From: Rubrivivax sp.
Lineage (GTDB): Bacteria; Pseudomonadota; Gammaproteobacteria; Burkholderiales; Burkholderiaceae_C
NCBI GenBank assembly: GCA_022842595.1
Contig: JALHPF010000033.1
Coordinates: 1 to 61,753 of the forward strand
Direction: 5' to 3'
Length of the DNA stretch: 61,753 nucleotides
Shown here in pieces: positions 23,347-32,238 of this stretch. Every line of letters starts with the position of its first letter. Position 1 is the first letter of the stretch. Below the pieces are notes generated by a model. That model made no database searches, was not told where the DNA came from, and worked only from the letters and a program-made list of their open reading frames with translations. The translations under genes and the position numbers were made by a program.

Positions 23347-23984
23347 AGGGGCACCGCTCCTGCAGCCACCGGCTTCGCGCTGCTCAGCTGCCCGGCGGGC
23401 GCCGCCGGCACCTTGCCGCCGACTTCGAAGAAAGTGTAGGACAGCGTGATCGTCGTGACGTCCTTCGGCAGCTTCGGATCGATGACGAACGCCACCGGCC
23501 AGCTGCGCGATTCGCCCGGCTTCAGGATGTATTCGTTGAAGCAGAAGCACTCGAGCTTGTTGAAGTGCGGGCTGGCATGGCGCGGCGCGTAGCTGGGAAT
23601 GGCTTGCGCGGCCATCGTGCGGTTCTGGATGTTCTTGAACTCGTACATCACGGTGGCCAGCTCGCCCGGATGCACCTGGACCGAACGCAGGGCCGGCTTG
23701 AAGTCCCAGGGCCCACGGGCATTGGCGTCGAATTCGACGGTGATGGTGCGGCTGGTGTCGACTTGCGAATTGCTGGTCTTGCCGTGCGCACCGGTCCAGT
23801 TGCCCTTGGCAATGCGCTGTTCGCTCACCGACAGGATGTTGATGCCCAAGGCCTCGCAGATGGCGCGGTACATCGGCACCAGCGCATAGCCGAAGCCGAA
23901 CATGATGCCGGCCACCACCACCAGCTTGCCAAGCATGCGGCGGTTGTCGGCCAAAAGGAGACGCATGCGCGTGGGGTTCGCCAT
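23343..23984 (-). CDS. ctaG: Cytochrome c oxidase assembly protein Cox11 (CuB insertion)
   Basis: A 213-residue protein with one N-terminal membrane helix (LGKLVVVAGIMFGFGYALVP) and a periplasmic immunoglobulin-like domain. The copper-binding motif CFCF is present in KLECFCFNEYIL, as is the conserved TGAHGKT-like segment and the C-terminal TTITLSYTFFEV. It delivers copper to the CuB site of subunit I. It overlaps the DUF2970 gene by four bases and follows the small assembly gene by one base. Confidence 0.95.
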   Translation of the reverse strand: MANPTRMRLLLADNRRMLGKLVVVAGIMFGFGYALVPMYRAICEALGINILSVSEQRIAKGNWTGAHGKTSNSQVDTSRTITVEFDANARGPWDFKPALRSVQVHPGELATVMYEFKNIQNRTMAAQAIPSYAPRHASPHFNKLECFCFNEYILKPGESRSWPVAFVIDPKLPKDVTTITLSYTFFEVGGKVPAAPAGQLSSAKPVAAGAVPL

Positions 23985-23985
23985 C

Positions 23986-24099
23986 TCAGCCGCCCATCAG
24001 GATGATCTTGGTCATGAAACCGATGGCGAAGATGGCGGCCACCGACGCCAGGATCAGGGCCAGGCGGAGATTGGCCTTGCGTTGCTGTTCGTCTGGCAC
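23986..24099 (-). CDS. Cytochrome oxidase small assembly protein, 37 residues
   Basis: A tiny gene starting at GTG (reading PDEQQRKANLRLALILASVA after the initiator) and ending TKIILMGG, with one membrane helix preceded by a charged stretch. Reading from a more distant start gives an implausible Arg/Pro-rich leader over ctaD, so the short version is chosen. Proteins of this size and pattern sit between cox1 and cox11 in many betaproteobacteria and are annotated as small oxidase assembly proteins. Confidence 0.8.
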   Translation of the reverse strand: MPDEQQRKANLRLALILASVAAIFAIGFMTKIILMGG

Positions 24100-24118
24100 G
24101 GCGGCGGTCTTCCGGTGA

Positions 24119-25747
24119 TCAGCCAACGACGCGCGTTGCGGTGGCGTCCAGCTTGGGCGGGGTTTCGAAGGTATGCCAGGGCGCCGGCGAAGGCACTTCC
24201 CATTCCAGGCCTTCGGCACCGTCCCAGGGCTTCTGCGGCGCCGGCTCGCCCTTGCCGCGCATCATCGGCACGACCACGAACAGGAAGAAGTACACCTGCA
24301 TCAGCCCGAAACCGAAGGCACCGATCGACGCCAGCATGTTGAAGTCGGCGAACTGCATCGGATAGTCGGCATAACGGCGCGGCATGCCGGCCAGACCCAG
24401 GAAGTGCATCGGGAAGAAGGTGACGTTGAAGAAGATCAACGAACCCCAGAAGTGGATCTTGCCGCGCGTTTCCGAATACATCACGCCGGTCCACTTCGGG
24501 CCCCAGTAGTAGACACCTGCGAACAGCGCGTACAGGGAGCCTGCCACCAGCACGTAGTGGAAGTGGGCGACGACGTAGTAGGTGTCCTGCAACTGGATGT
24601 CGATCGGCGCCATGGCCAGGATGAGGCCGGTGAAGCCACCCATCGAGAACACGAACAGGAAGCCCACCGCGAACAGCATCGGCGTCTCGAAGGTCATCGA
24701 ACCGCGCCACATCGTGGCGATCCAGTTGAAGACCTTCACGCCCGTGGGCACCGCGATCAGCATCGTTGCGTACATGAAGAACAACTGGCCCGTCACCGGC
24801 ATGCCGGTGGTGTACATGTGGTGAGCCCAGACGATGAAGGACAGGATCGCAATCGACGAGGTCGCGTAGACCATCGAGGTGTAGCCGAACAGCTTCTTGC
24901 GCGCGAACGCCGGGATGATGGCGCTCACGATGCCGAAGGCCGGCAGGATCATGATGTAGACCTCGGGGTGACCGAAGAACCAGAAGATGTGCTGGTACAT
25001 CACCGGGTCGCCGCCGCCGGCGGGGTTGAAGAAGCTGGTGCCGAAGTGGCGATCGGTCAGCGTCATCGTGATGGCGCCGGCGAGCACGGGCATCACAGCG
25101 ATCAGCAGGTAGGCCGTGATCAGCCAGGTCCAGCAGAACAGCGGCATCTTCATCAGCGTCATGCCGGGGGCGCGCATGTTCAGGATGGTGACGATGATGT
25201 TGATCGAGCCCATGATCGAGCTGGCACCCATGATGTGCATCGCGAAGATGCCGGCGTCCATGCTCGGGCCCATCTGCAGCGTCAGCGGCGCGTAGAGCGT
25301 CCAGCCCGCGGCGGGTGCGCCGCCGGGCATGAAGAAGCTGCCCACGAGCATCAGCGCGGCCGGAATCAGCAGCCAGAAGCTCAGGTTGTTCATGCGCGCG
25401 AAAGCCATGTCCGCCGCACCGATCTGCAGCGGGATCATCCAGTTCGCGAAGCCCACGAAGGCCGGCATGATGGCGCCGAACACCATGATCAGGCCGTGCA
25501 TCGTGGTCAGCTGGTTGAACAGCTCGGGGTTCACGAACTGCAGGCCGGGCTGGAAGAGCTCGGCTCGGATGCCCAGGGCCAACACGCCGCCGATCATCAG
25601 CATCGCGAAGCTGAACAGCAAGTACATCGTGCCGATGTCCTTGTGGTTCGTGGCGAACAGCCAGCGCCGCCAGCCATGCGGGTGATCGTGGGCGTGGTCA
25701 TGGTCGTGACCGTGGGCCTGGCCGTGGGGGTCGAGAACTGCGCTCAT
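24119..25747 (-). CDS. ctaD: Cytochrome c oxidase subunit I
   Basis: A 542-residue protein starting MSAVLDPHGQAHGHDHDHAH, a His-rich tail unusual outside this group. Twelve membrane segments are readable. The heme-copper core is intact: low-spin heme His in LTTMHGLIMVFG, CuB ligands in FWFFGHPEVYIMILPAFG and AHHMYTTG, and heme ligands in AHFHYVLVAGSLYALFAG. It reduces oxygen to water. It lies directly downstream of ctaC by 21 bp. The C-terminus WHTFETPPKLDATATRVVG is soluble. Confidence 0.98.
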   Translation of the reverse strand: MSAVLDPHGQAHGHDHDHAHDHPHGWRRWLFATNHKDIGTMYLLFSFAMLMIGGVLALGIRAELFQPGLQFVNPELFNQLTTMHGLIMVFGAIMPAFVGFANWMIPLQIGAADMAFARMNNLSFWLLIPAALMLVGSFFMPGGAPAAGWTLYAPLTLQMGPSMDAGIFAMHIMGASSIMGSINIIVTILNMRAPGMTLMKMPLFCWTWLITAYLLIAVMPVLAGAITMTLTDRHFGTSFFNPAGGGDPVMYQHIFWFFGHPEVYIMILPAFGIVSAIIPAFARKKLFGYTSMVYATSSIAILSFIVWAHHMYTTGMPVTGQLFFMYATMLIAVPTGVKVFNWIATMWRGSMTFETPMLFAVGFLFVFSMGGFTGLILAMAPIDIQLQDTYYVVAHFHYVLVAGSLYALFAGVYYWGPKWTGVMYSETRGKIHFWGSLIFFNVTFFPMHFLGLAGMPRRYADYPMQFADFNMLASIGAFGFGLMQVYFFLFVVVPMMRGKGEPAPQKPWDGAEGLEWEVPSPAPWHTFETPPKLDATATRVVG

Positions 25748-25768
25748 GGAGAGGTCCTTGAATGGGAG

Positions 25769-26962
25769 TTACTTGCGCGCAGCCACGATCTCGGCAGGCT
25801 GCACAAGCTTGCCGGTCTGGTTGCTCCACGAATTCTTGGTGTAGGTCAGCACGGCCGCGATCTCGGTGTCCGACAGCTGTTTCCAGGCTGGCATCGCGCC
25901 GTTGGCAGCACCATTGAGCAGGATCTGGATCTGCGCTGCCGGCTCGCCCAGCACGATGGCGCTGCCGTCCAGCGGCTTGATCGGGCCGGCACCCTTGCCG
26001 TCGGGCCGGTGGCAGGCGGCGCAATTGGCGGCATAGACCTTCTCGCCGCGGGCCACCAATTCCGGCAGTGCCCAGACCTTGGCCGGGTCGTCGGCCAGCG
26101 CGGCCAGTTCCTTCTGCTTGCCAGCCACCCAGGTGGCGTAGTCGGCCTGGCTCACCACCTTCACGTGGATCGGCATGTAGGCGTGTTCCTTGCCGCACAG
26201 TTCGGCGCACTGGCCGTAGAAGTCGCCAGTCTTGTCGGCGCGAAACCAGGTGTCGCGCACGAAGCCGGGGATGGCGTCCTGCTTCACGCCCAGCGAAGGG
26301 ACCATCCAGGCATGGATGACGTCGTTGGCGGTGGTGACGATGCGGATCTTCTGGTTCACCGGCACGACGAGCGGGTTGTCGACCTTCAGCAAATAATTGT
26401 CGCCGGAGGGCTTGCCGCTGTCGGACATGACGCGGTGCGACAGGTCCAGGGTCGACAGGAAATTGATGCCCTCGCCCTCGCCCTTCAGGTAGTCGTAGCC
26501 CCACTTCCACTGGTAGCCCGTGGCCTTGATGGTGATGTCGGCGTTACTGGTGTCCTTCATGGCCACCACCGTGCGTGTGGCCATTGCACCCATGCCGATG
26601 ACGATGACAAACGGAATGATCGTCCAGGCGATTTCCACGGCCACGCTTTCGTGGAAGTTGGCAGCCTTGTGCCCTACCGACTTCCGGTGCTTCAGGATCG
26701 AATAGAACATGACGCCGAACACGGCGACGAAGATCACGATGCAGATCCACAGCACGATGTAGTGCAGCGACTGCTGCTGCTGGGCGATGCCCGACATCGG
26801 CGGGTGCAGGTCCAGCTGGTTCACGGCCGGCCCACCCGGCAGGTCGTTCACGGCCCGCTGCGCCTGTGCCCAGCCACTGGCCAGCAAGCCAGCCAGGGCC
26901 AGGCCGATGCGGGTGCCGCGCTGCCGCAAGGCGGCCGGGAGAGGGGTCGTCATCGTCGTCAT
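25769..26962 (-). CDS. ctaC: Cytochrome c oxidase subunit II with fused cytochrome c domain
   Basis: A 397-residue protein starting MTTMTTPLPAALRQRGTRIG, with a signal peptide ending near AQAQR. Two membrane helices are followed by the CuA domain with the ligands in CAELCGKEHAYMP near residue 254. After a linker comes a cytochrome c domain with heme site CAACH near residue 315 and an axial Met candidate in NGAMPAWKQL. The fused heme domain is typical of caa3-like subunits and common in betaproteobacteria. It takes electrons from cytochrome c. It is first of the structural genes, seven bp after the DUF2244 gene. Confidence 0.97.
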   Translation of the reverse strand: MTTMTTPLPAALRQRGTRIGLALAGLLASGWAQAQRAVNDLPGGPAVNQLDLHPPMSGIAQQQQSLHYIVLWICIVIFVAVFGVMFYSILKHRKSVGHKAANFHESVAVEIAWTIIPFVIVIGMGAMATRTVVAMKDTSNADITIKATGYQWKWGYDYLKGEGEGINFLSTLDLSHRVMSDSGKPSGDNYLLKVDNPLVVPVNQKIRIVTTANDVIHAWMVPSLGVKQDAIPGFVRDTWFRADKTGDFYGQCAELCGKEHAYMPIHVKVVSQADYATWVAGKQKELAALADDPAKVWALPELVARGEKVYAANCAACHRPDGKGAGPIKPLDGSAIVLGEPAAQIQILLNGAANGAMPAWKQLSDTEIAAVLTYTKNSWSNQTGKLVQPAEIVAARK

Positions 26963-26969
26963 TCCCAGT

Positions 26970-27545
26970 TCAAGGTGAATTTTTTGTCTCTTGGGCCGCT
27001 TGCCCGTGTGCACGGCGCAAGGCGCGGCGCAGTTCACGGGCAAATGCCGGCCGAAGTTCAGGCCGCAGGAAGCGGCCGACACGCACGGTGCGGCCTTCGC
27101 CCGACAGCTGCACGAGCGAACCCTGCCCTGCGGCCGGCTCCACCGTCAGCCATTCGGCCATGAATTCGGTGCGGTCGATGCGGTTGCCGATTTGCTGCTC
27201 CACGCACAGGGCGCGGCCGGCCAGGGTGAGGGTCTCGCGGTCGCCGGCGTGGCGCGCGAAGATCAACAGCGCCAGGCCCACGGCCGTGAGCTCGATGCCG
27301 GCAAAGAACAGGACGAAGGGCGCACCCTGCAGCACGAACAGCGTGGCAATGGCCAGGGAGACGGCGCACAAGGAGGCGTAAAAGGCCAGCATCTGGCGCG
27401 GCGTGATCGAGCAATTGCGCCTGAGCAGCCATTCCAGCACCGGCCGGCTGTCGGCGCCACTCGGGCGCTCGCGGCCGAACGCCCAGGGCGGAATCGGGGC
27501 GCCAGCGGCGGCAGGCCAGGTTGTCGACAGTGAAGAAAGGCTCAT
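26970..27545 (-). CDS. DUF2244 family membrane protein
   Basis: A 191-residue protein with two adjacent membrane helices (about 55-100, MLAFYASLCAVSLAIATLFV and FVLFFAGIELTAVGLALLIF) followed by a soluble domain with WLTVEP and RTVRVGRFLRPELRPAFARE. The NCSITPRQM segment before the first helix is a family feature. The function is unknown. It immediately precedes ctaC and may be the first gene of the oxidase operon. Confidence 0.88.
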   Translation of the reverse strand: MSLSSLSTTWPAAAGAPIPPWAFGRERPSGADSRPVLEWLLRRNCSITPRQMLAFYASLCAVSLAIATLFVLQGAPFVLFFAGIELTAVGLALLIFARHAGDRETLTLAGRALCVEQQIGNRIDRTEFMAEWLTVEPAAGQGSLVQLSGEGRTVRVGRFLRPELRPAFARELRRALRRAHGQAAQETKNSP

Positions 27546-27657
27546 CGAACGGGTACTGCGGGGTTCGTGCGGCGATGTTCACATGGCAAGCGCTGTCGCG
27601 CATCGCCCAGAGACCATATAAGTAACCATGAATTCTAGCCCAGGCCGTCCGCACTCG

Positions 27658-28587
27658 TCAGGGCCTGCGGACGCCAGCGCGGACCATCGCGCGCATGTCG
27701 TCGACCGACACCAGCGTCTCAGGTGCCAGGCGCGGTCGCGGCGCAGGGCGGAAGGCATGACCGTAGACGATCTCGAAGTCCAGCGCGATGCGGCCGCCTG
27801 CACCATCTGCCCGAGTTGCCCGCTGCGCAAGGGCCGCTGCCAGCCGCGCGCGCCAGCGCGGCGTGCGCAGCCCGGCAAAGCGCTGCAGCGCGACGTTGCC
27901 GCCCAGCGTGCGCAGCTCGGCCAGCGCGGCAGTGGCATCGGGCCAGGTGAGCGTCACGGTCTCCTGGTCCATCACCGGGTCGGCAAATCCAGCCTCGATG
28001 AGCATGTCGCCGAGGTCGTGCATGTCGACCAGCGGCGCGTTCGGCACGGGCCAGCCTTCGGCACGGTAGAGGTCACGCAGTGACTGCAGGGTGCCCGGTC
28101 CGAGGGTCGAGAACATCAGGAAACCGTCGACCGCCAAGGCACGATGCCAGGCACGCAGCAGCGCCTGGGGCTCGGCGCTGCCATGCAGTGTCATGTTCGA
28201 CCAGAGCAGTTCGCCCGCTGCTTCCGGCAGGTCAGCGGGCGCCACCGCTGCCGGCACCTTGCGCCTGAACGGCCACCAGGGGCGCTTGACGGGCTTGTCG
28301 TGTGTGCTGGCCGCACCTGTAGGCGCAGCCATCGGCTCCACCGGCAACAGCCGCGCCTGCGGATAAGCGCGCTTGATCTCGGCCGCACCACCGCCCACCT
28401 GCAGTGCCCAGGCAACGACCGTCTGCGGCTTCAGCCGAACGATGGGCAGGCGCTCGGCCATGCGCCGCGCCGCTTCACCATGCAGCCAGGGCGTGGCCGG
28501 GGCGCGATGAAGCCGCTGGACAACACGGGAAAGCGCCACAGGGTCCAGCGGGCGAAGAGCGGCGGGGGCAGGGTCGGTCTTGGCCAA
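27658..28587 (-). CDS. SAM-dependent methyltransferase, BioC-like
   Basis: A 309-residue protein, apparently initiated at TTG (reading AKTDPAPAALRPLDPVALSR). It has the methyltransferase layout: start helices with HGEAARRMAERLPIVRLKPQ, an atypical glycine loop (ALQVGGGAAEIKRAYPQARL), then LLWSNMTLHGSAEPQALLRA and WHRALAVDGFLMFSTLGPGT. The C-terminal TLTWPDATAALAELRTLGGN resembles malonyl-ACP O-methyltransferase BioC of biotin synthesis. An insertion rich in Lys/Arg/Trp (about 95-125) follows the expected SAM loop. It is divergent from comF, a pairing frequent in Burkholderiales. Substrate is inference, so no symbol is given. Confidence 0.75.
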   Translation of the reverse strand: MAKTDPAPAALRPLDPVALSRVVQRLHRAPATPWLHGEAARRMAERLPIVRLKPQTVVAWALQVGGGAAEIKRAYPQARLLPVEPMAAPTGAASTHDKPVKRPWWPFRRKVPAAVAPADLPEAAGELLWSNMTLHGSAEPQALLRAWHRALAVDGFLMFSTLGPGTLQSLRDLYRAEGWPVPNAPLVDMHDLGDMLIEAGFADPVMDQETVTLTWPDATAALAELRTLGGNVALQRFAGLRTPRWRARLAAALAQRATRADGAGGRIALDFEIVYGHAFRPAPRPRLAPETLVSVDDMRAMVRAGVRRP

Positions 28588-28655
28588 GAGGGCGATCGTC
28601 GAGCGGCTGGTGGCAGGAGGCAGGCGAGCCGAAGCCCAAAGTTATATTCGCCTGA

Positions 28656-29387
28656 ATGAAGCAAGCTGGCGGTGGGGCGATGGTACGGGCGCCAGGCTGG
28701 TCTGGCCTGTGCGAGGTCTGCCAGCGCTGGGGCAGCGGCCGCCTGTGCAATGACTGCGTCGCTCGTTTTGCAGCACCCGCCACCCGCTGCGCCCGCTGCG
28801 GCCTGCGCACCGGCTTGGCGCTTGGTCGCTGCGGCGAATGCCTGCGCGACCCACCGCCCTTCCAGGCCACCTGCTGCGCCGTCGACTATGGGTTCCCCTG
28901 GGACGGCGTCATCGCGCGCTTCAAGTTTCGCGGCCAGGTGGAACTGGCCGACGCTCTGGCCGGGTTGATGCTGGGCCAGCCAGCTGGCGGGCCCCAGGCA
29001 CCAGAGCTTCAGCCGGCGCTGCTGCCGATGCCGCTGGCGCCCCGGCGGCTTGCCGAGCGCGGCTACAACCAGGCCTGGGAACTGGCACGCCGGCTCGGTC
29101 GTGCGCGCTGCCAGCCGGCGCGTGCCGACGTGCTGGAGCGTGTGCTCGATACGCCGGCACAGGCCGAACTCGGCCGCGCCGGGCGCCAGCGGAATCTGCG
29201 TGCGGCCTTCATGGTGGCGCCAGCGCAGCGCGACTGGCTGCAGGGCCGCGATGTCTGTCTCGTCGACGACGTGATGACGACCGGCGCCAGCGCACGCGAA
29301 GCCGCCAGCTGCCTGCTGCGCGCCGGCGCCGCACGGGTCGATGTGTGGGTGCTGGCCCGCACACCCGCGCTGGCGCCCGACCACTGA
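28656..29387 (+). CDS. comF: ComF family phosphoribosyltransferase-like protein
   Basis: A 243-residue protein. The N-terminus has a double zinc-finger-like set, CEVCQRWGSGRLCNDC and CARCGLRTG ... CGECL. The centre has LLPMPLAPRRLAERGYNQAW and the PRPP-loop motif VCLVDDVMTTGAS lies near residue 206. ComF in naturally competent bacteria acts in uptake of transforming DNA; homologues elsewhere may have a general phosphoribosyltransferase role. A start at 28680 (MVRAPGW) preceded by GGTGGGG is an alternative. It is followed 11 bp later by trmL. Confidence 0.9.
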   Translation: MKQAGGGAMVRAPGWSGLCEVCQRWGSGRLCNDCVARFAAPATRCARCGLRTGLALGRCGECLRDPPPFQATCCAVDYGFPWDGVIARFKFRGQVELADALAGLMLGQPAGGPQAPELQPALLPMPLAPRRLAERGYNQAWELARRLGRARCQPARADVLERVLDTPAQAELGRAGRQRNLRAAFMVAPAQRDWLQGRDVCLVDDVMTTGASAREAASCLLRAGAARVDVWVLARTPALAPDH

Positions 29388-29398
29388 GGCGCACGCCC

Positions 29399-29869
29399 AT
29401 GTTCAACATCGTCCTGGTCGCACCCGAGATTCCGCCGAACACCGGCAACGTGATCCGCCTGGCAGCCAACACCGGCTGCCGGCTGCACCTGGTCGAACCG
29501 CTGGGCTTTCGCATGGAAGACAGGCTGCTGCGCCGCGCCGGGCTGGACTACCACGAGACGGCAGCCGTGCTGCGGCATGCCTCGTGGCAGGCCCTCTTGG
29601 TCAGCGAGGCACCCGACCCGGACCGGACATTCGCCTTCACCACCAGGGGCGCATGCCCACTGGCCCAGGTGCACTGGGCGGCCGGCGACTGGCTGGTGTT
29701 CGGTAGCGAAACGGCAGGCCTGCCGCCGGCATTGCGCGACAGCTTCCCGCCCGCGCAGCGGGTTCGCCTGCCCATGCGCGCCGGCCAGCGCAGCCTGAAC
29801 CTGAGCAACGCGGTAGCCGTGGCGGTGTTCGAGGCCTGGCGGCAGTGTGGCTACGAGGGGGCGGCTTAG
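29399..29869 (+). CDS. trmL: tRNA (cytidine/uridine-34-2'-O)-methyltransferase TrmL
   Basis: A 156-residue SPOUT methyltransferase of normal size starting MFNIVLVAPEIPPNTGNVIR. The trefoil-knot motifs are all present: NTGNVIRLAANTGC, WLVFGSETAGLPP and RSLNLSNAVAVAVFEAWRQ. It methylates the wobble ribose of tRNA-Leu isoacceptors. The gene follows comF and its stop overlaps that of the convergent gpsA by four bases. Confidence 0.95.
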   Translation: MFNIVLVAPEIPPNTGNVIRLAANTGCRLHLVEPLGFRMEDRLLRRAGLDYHETAAVLRHASWQALLVSEAPDPDRTFAFTTRGACPLAQVHWAAGDWLVFGSETAGLPPALRDSFPPAQRVRLPMRAGQRSLNLSNAVAVAVFEAWRQCGYEGAA

Positions 29870-30873
29870 CTTTCCGCCCGGGCGTCGCGCGCCATCAGCC
29901 GCGCCAGCGCCTCGGCCGGCAGCAGCTGGCCTTCCAGCACGCCAACCACGGCCTCGGTGATCGGCATCTGCACGCCCAGGCTGCGCGCGCGGGCCAGCAC
30001 CTGCCCGGCGCTCAGCACACCCTCCGCGACATGGCCGAGGTCGACCAGGATCTGCGACAGCGGGTGGCCCGCGGCCAGCAGCAGGCCGACCCGGCGATTG
30101 CGCGACAGGTCGCCGGTGGCGGTGAGCACCAGGTCGCCCAGGCCCGACAGACCCATGAAGGTGTCTGGCCGCGCGCCGAGCGCCACGCCCAGGCGCGTCA
30201 TCTCTGCCAGGCCACGGGTGATGAGGGCTGCCCGGGCATTCAGGCCGGGCGACAGTGGCCAGGCGTCGGCACGCTGCGGCATGCCGTCGAGGATGCCCAC
30301 GGCAATGGCCAGCACATTCTTGACCGCACCACCGACTTCGACGCCGACGATGTCGTCGGAGCGGTAGACGCGCAAGGTCTCGCCATGAAACACGGCCACG
30401 GCCTGCGCAGCCAGGGCGTCGTCGCTCGCTGCCACGACCAGTGCCGTGGGCTGGCCACGCGCGACCTCGAGCGCAAAGCTCGGCCCCGACAGGATGCCCG
30501 AGGGGCCGGGGCGCCCGGTTTCGCGCGCCATTTCATGGCCCAGCAGGCCGGTGCCTGCCTCGAAACCCTTGCACAGCCAGACCACACCCTGAGCGGGCGG
30601 CAGCCGCTGCAGCATGTCGCGCAGGGCCGCCATCGGCGTGGCCAGCACCAGCAGGCCAGCTTCGGCGTGGGCCAGCGCAGCGTCGAAGTCGTGGCCGACA
30701 CGCAGCGCCGCAGGCAGGGGCACACCGGGCAGATAGCGCCGGTTGGCATGGGTCTGCGCCATCTCGGCGGCCTGGGCCGCGTCGCGGGCCCACAGCAGGG
30801 TGTCGTGGCGATGGGCGGCGGCCAGCGCCAGGGCTGTGCCCCAGGCTCCGGCGCCAAGCACGGCGACCTTCAT
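29866..30873 (-). CDS. gpsA: Glycerol-3-phosphate dehydrogenase (NAD(P)+)
   Basis: A 335-residue cytosolic enzyme. The nucleotide-binding motif GAGAWGTALA is at residues 7-16, ILSGPSFALEVARG near 145, the catalytic Lys in GGAVKNVLAIAVGILDG near 185, and LSGLGDLVLTATGDLSRNRR near 250. It reduces dihydroxyacetone phosphate to sn-glycerol 3-phosphate for phospholipid synthesis. It follows secB by 22 bp on the same strand, a common pairing. Confidence 0.96.
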   Translation of the reverse strand: MKVAVLGAGAWGTALALAAAHRHDTLLWARDAAQAAEMAQTHANRRYLPGVPLPAALRVGHDFDAALAHAEAGLLVLATPMAALRDMLQRLPPAQGVVWLCKGFEAGTGLLGHEMARETGRPGPSGILSGPSFALEVARGQPTALVVAASDDALAAQAVAVFHGETLRVYRSDDIVGVEVGGAVKNVLAIAVGILDGMPQRADAWPLSPGLNARAALITRGLAEMTRLGVALGARPDTFMGLSGLGDLVLTATGDLSRNRRVGLLLAAGHPLSQILVDLGHVAEGVLSAGQVLARARSLGVQMPITEAVVGVLEGQLLPAEALARLMARDARAES

Positions 30874-30895
30874 GTCGCGCGCGCTCGCAGTGCTT

Positions 30896-31369
30896 TCAGT
30901 TCGCGCCGGTGATGATGCGCGAGCCGCCGTTGTTCTGAGCCGCTGCCTGCTGTTGCTGCTGGGCTTCGAACATGGCCTGGAAGTTGACTTCCGTCAGCAG
31001 GATCGGCGGGAAGCCGGCACGGGTGCAGACGTCGCTGACGATGGCGCGCAGGTACGGGTAGATCATCTGCGGGCAGACGATGCTGATGATGCCTTGCATC
31101 TGCTCTTCGGGCACGTTACGGATCTCGAAGATGCCGGCCTGCTTGGCTTCGACCAGGAACAGCACCTTGTCAGCCACCTTGGTGGTGACGGTTGCGGTGA
31201 CGGTGACCTCGAACACGCCTTCGGCCACGGGGGCGGCGGCCATGGCCAGGTTGATGTCGACCTGCGGCTGCGTCTGTTCCAGCAGGATGGCCGGCGAATT
31301 GGGCTGCTCCAGCGACAGGTCCTTGAGGTAGATGCGCTGGATCTGGAAAACGGGGGTCTGGTCAGCCAT
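30896..31369 (-). CDS. secB: Protein-export chaperone SecB
   Basis: A 157-residue protein starting MADQTPVFQIQRIYLKDLSL. Conserved SecB segments include EQPNSPAILL, ALFLVEAKQ-like LVEAKQAGIFEIRNVPEEQM and CPQMIYPYLRAIVSDVCTRA GFPP. The tail is Gln-rich (QQQQQAAAQNN). SecB tetramers hold precursor proteins unfolded and hand them to SecA. The grxC-secB-gpsA order is typical of proteobacteria. An upstream open extension to 31429 is Arg/Ser-rich and not credible. Confidence 0.96.
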   Translation of the reverse strand: MADQTPVFQIQRIYLKDLSLEQPNSPAILLEQTQPQVDINLAMAAAPVAEGVFEVTVTATVTTKVADKVLFLVEAKQAGIFEIRNVPEEQMQGIISIVCPQMIYPYLRAIVSDVCTRAGFPPILLTEVNFQAMFEAQQQQQAAAQNNGGSRIITGAN

Positions 31370-31489
31370 GGTGGAGAGGTCCGGTGGGGTCGAAGAACGA
31401 GTCGCGGCACAGCCACGAAGAGCCCGCAATTATGGGCCAGCCATCCTTTCGCGCCCGTGACGGGCTGCGCAGCGCCGGCCGGTGGGCCG

Positions 31490-31744
31490 TCAGCCCAACA
31501 GGGGCAGCAGGCCGCCGCGCTGGTCCAGAGCCACCAGGTCGTCGCAGCCTCCGACATGGGTGCTGCCGATGAAGATCTGCGGCACCGTGCGGCGGCCGGT
31601 CAGTTCAGTCATGACACTGCGCTGGGCGGGGTCGAGATCGACGCGGATTTCGTCGATCGCCTGCACGCCGCGCTCCTTCAGCAGCGCCTTGGCGCGGATG
31701 CAGTAAGGGCAGGTGGCGGTGAGGTAGATCTTGACGGCTTGCAT
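31490..31744 (-). CDS. grxC: Glutaredoxin 3
   Basis: An 84-residue dithiol glutaredoxin with the active site CPYC at residues 12-15 (LTATCPYCIRAKALL), the cis-Pro loop RRTVPQIFIG and the GSH-binding GGCDDL. It reduces disulfides with glutathione in the cytosol. It lies nine bp after the rhodanese gene and 120 bp ahead of secB. Confidence 0.95.
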   Translation of the reverse strand: MQAVKIYLTATCPYCIRAKALLKERGVQAIDEIRVDLDPAQRSVMTELTGRRTVPQIFIGSTHVGGCDDLVALDQRGGLLPLLG

Positions 31745-31753
31745 GGCGATGGG

Positions 31754-32191
31754 TCAGGCCGTGGCCTTGTCTGAAGACTTGAGGGGGGCCTTGTCGATCG
31801 GCAGTCCGGCTTCACGCCATGCCGGTGTTCCGCCCGCCACGGCCACGGCCTTCTCGTAGCCAGCCTTGCGCAGCAGCGCCGCCGAACGCCCGGCGCGCGC
31901 ACCCGTGGGGCACAGCAGCAGAATCGGCAGCGCCTTGTTGCTGGGCAGTTCCTTGGGCTTCTCGAGCTGGCCCACCGGCACGTTCTTGGCACCGGCGGCA
32001 TGGCCAGCGGCGTATTCGTCGGGCTCGGACACATCGACCAGCACGCCCTTTTCGCGGTTGATCAGGCGCACGGCCTCGTTCGGGCTGACGGCACCCCCAC
32101 CCCCGGACTTGCGCACCATCGGCCACACGAGCAGGCCTCCGGAGACAAAGGCGACGAGCAATAGATGCCAGTTTTCAAGGATGAATTTCAC
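31754..32191 (-). CDS. Membrane-anchored rhodanese-like protein
   Basis: A 145-residue protein whose start is taken as the GTG of (M)KFILENWHLLLVAFVSGG; an ATG at 32236 would add 15 residues that look like promoter sequence. One N-terminal membrane helix is followed by a rhodanese domain with VLVDVSEPDEYAAGHAAGAK and the catalytic Cys in LLLCPTGARAGRSAALL. The active loop has six residues as in sulfurtransferases. The gene is divergent from gpmA and starts the grxC-secB-gpsA run. Confidence 0.88.
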   Translation of the reverse strand: MKFILENWHLLLVAFVSGGLLVWPMVRKSGGGGAVSPNEAVRLINREKGVLVDVSEPDEYAAGHAAGAKNVPVGQLEKPKELPSNKALPILLLCPTGARAGRSAALLRKAGYEKAVAVAGGTPAWREAGLPIDKAPLKSSDKATA

Positions 32192-32238
32192 GGCGGGGCT
32201 CGAGCCTTCAGGAAAAACGCGGATTATAGAATTCACCG

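Noticed and set aside
24173..27163. A 996-codon open frame on the plus strand across the ctaD-ctaC region
   Set aside because: It is an antisense shadow of the two oxidase genes in high-GC DNA; His/Arg/Gln-rich composition, no motifs.
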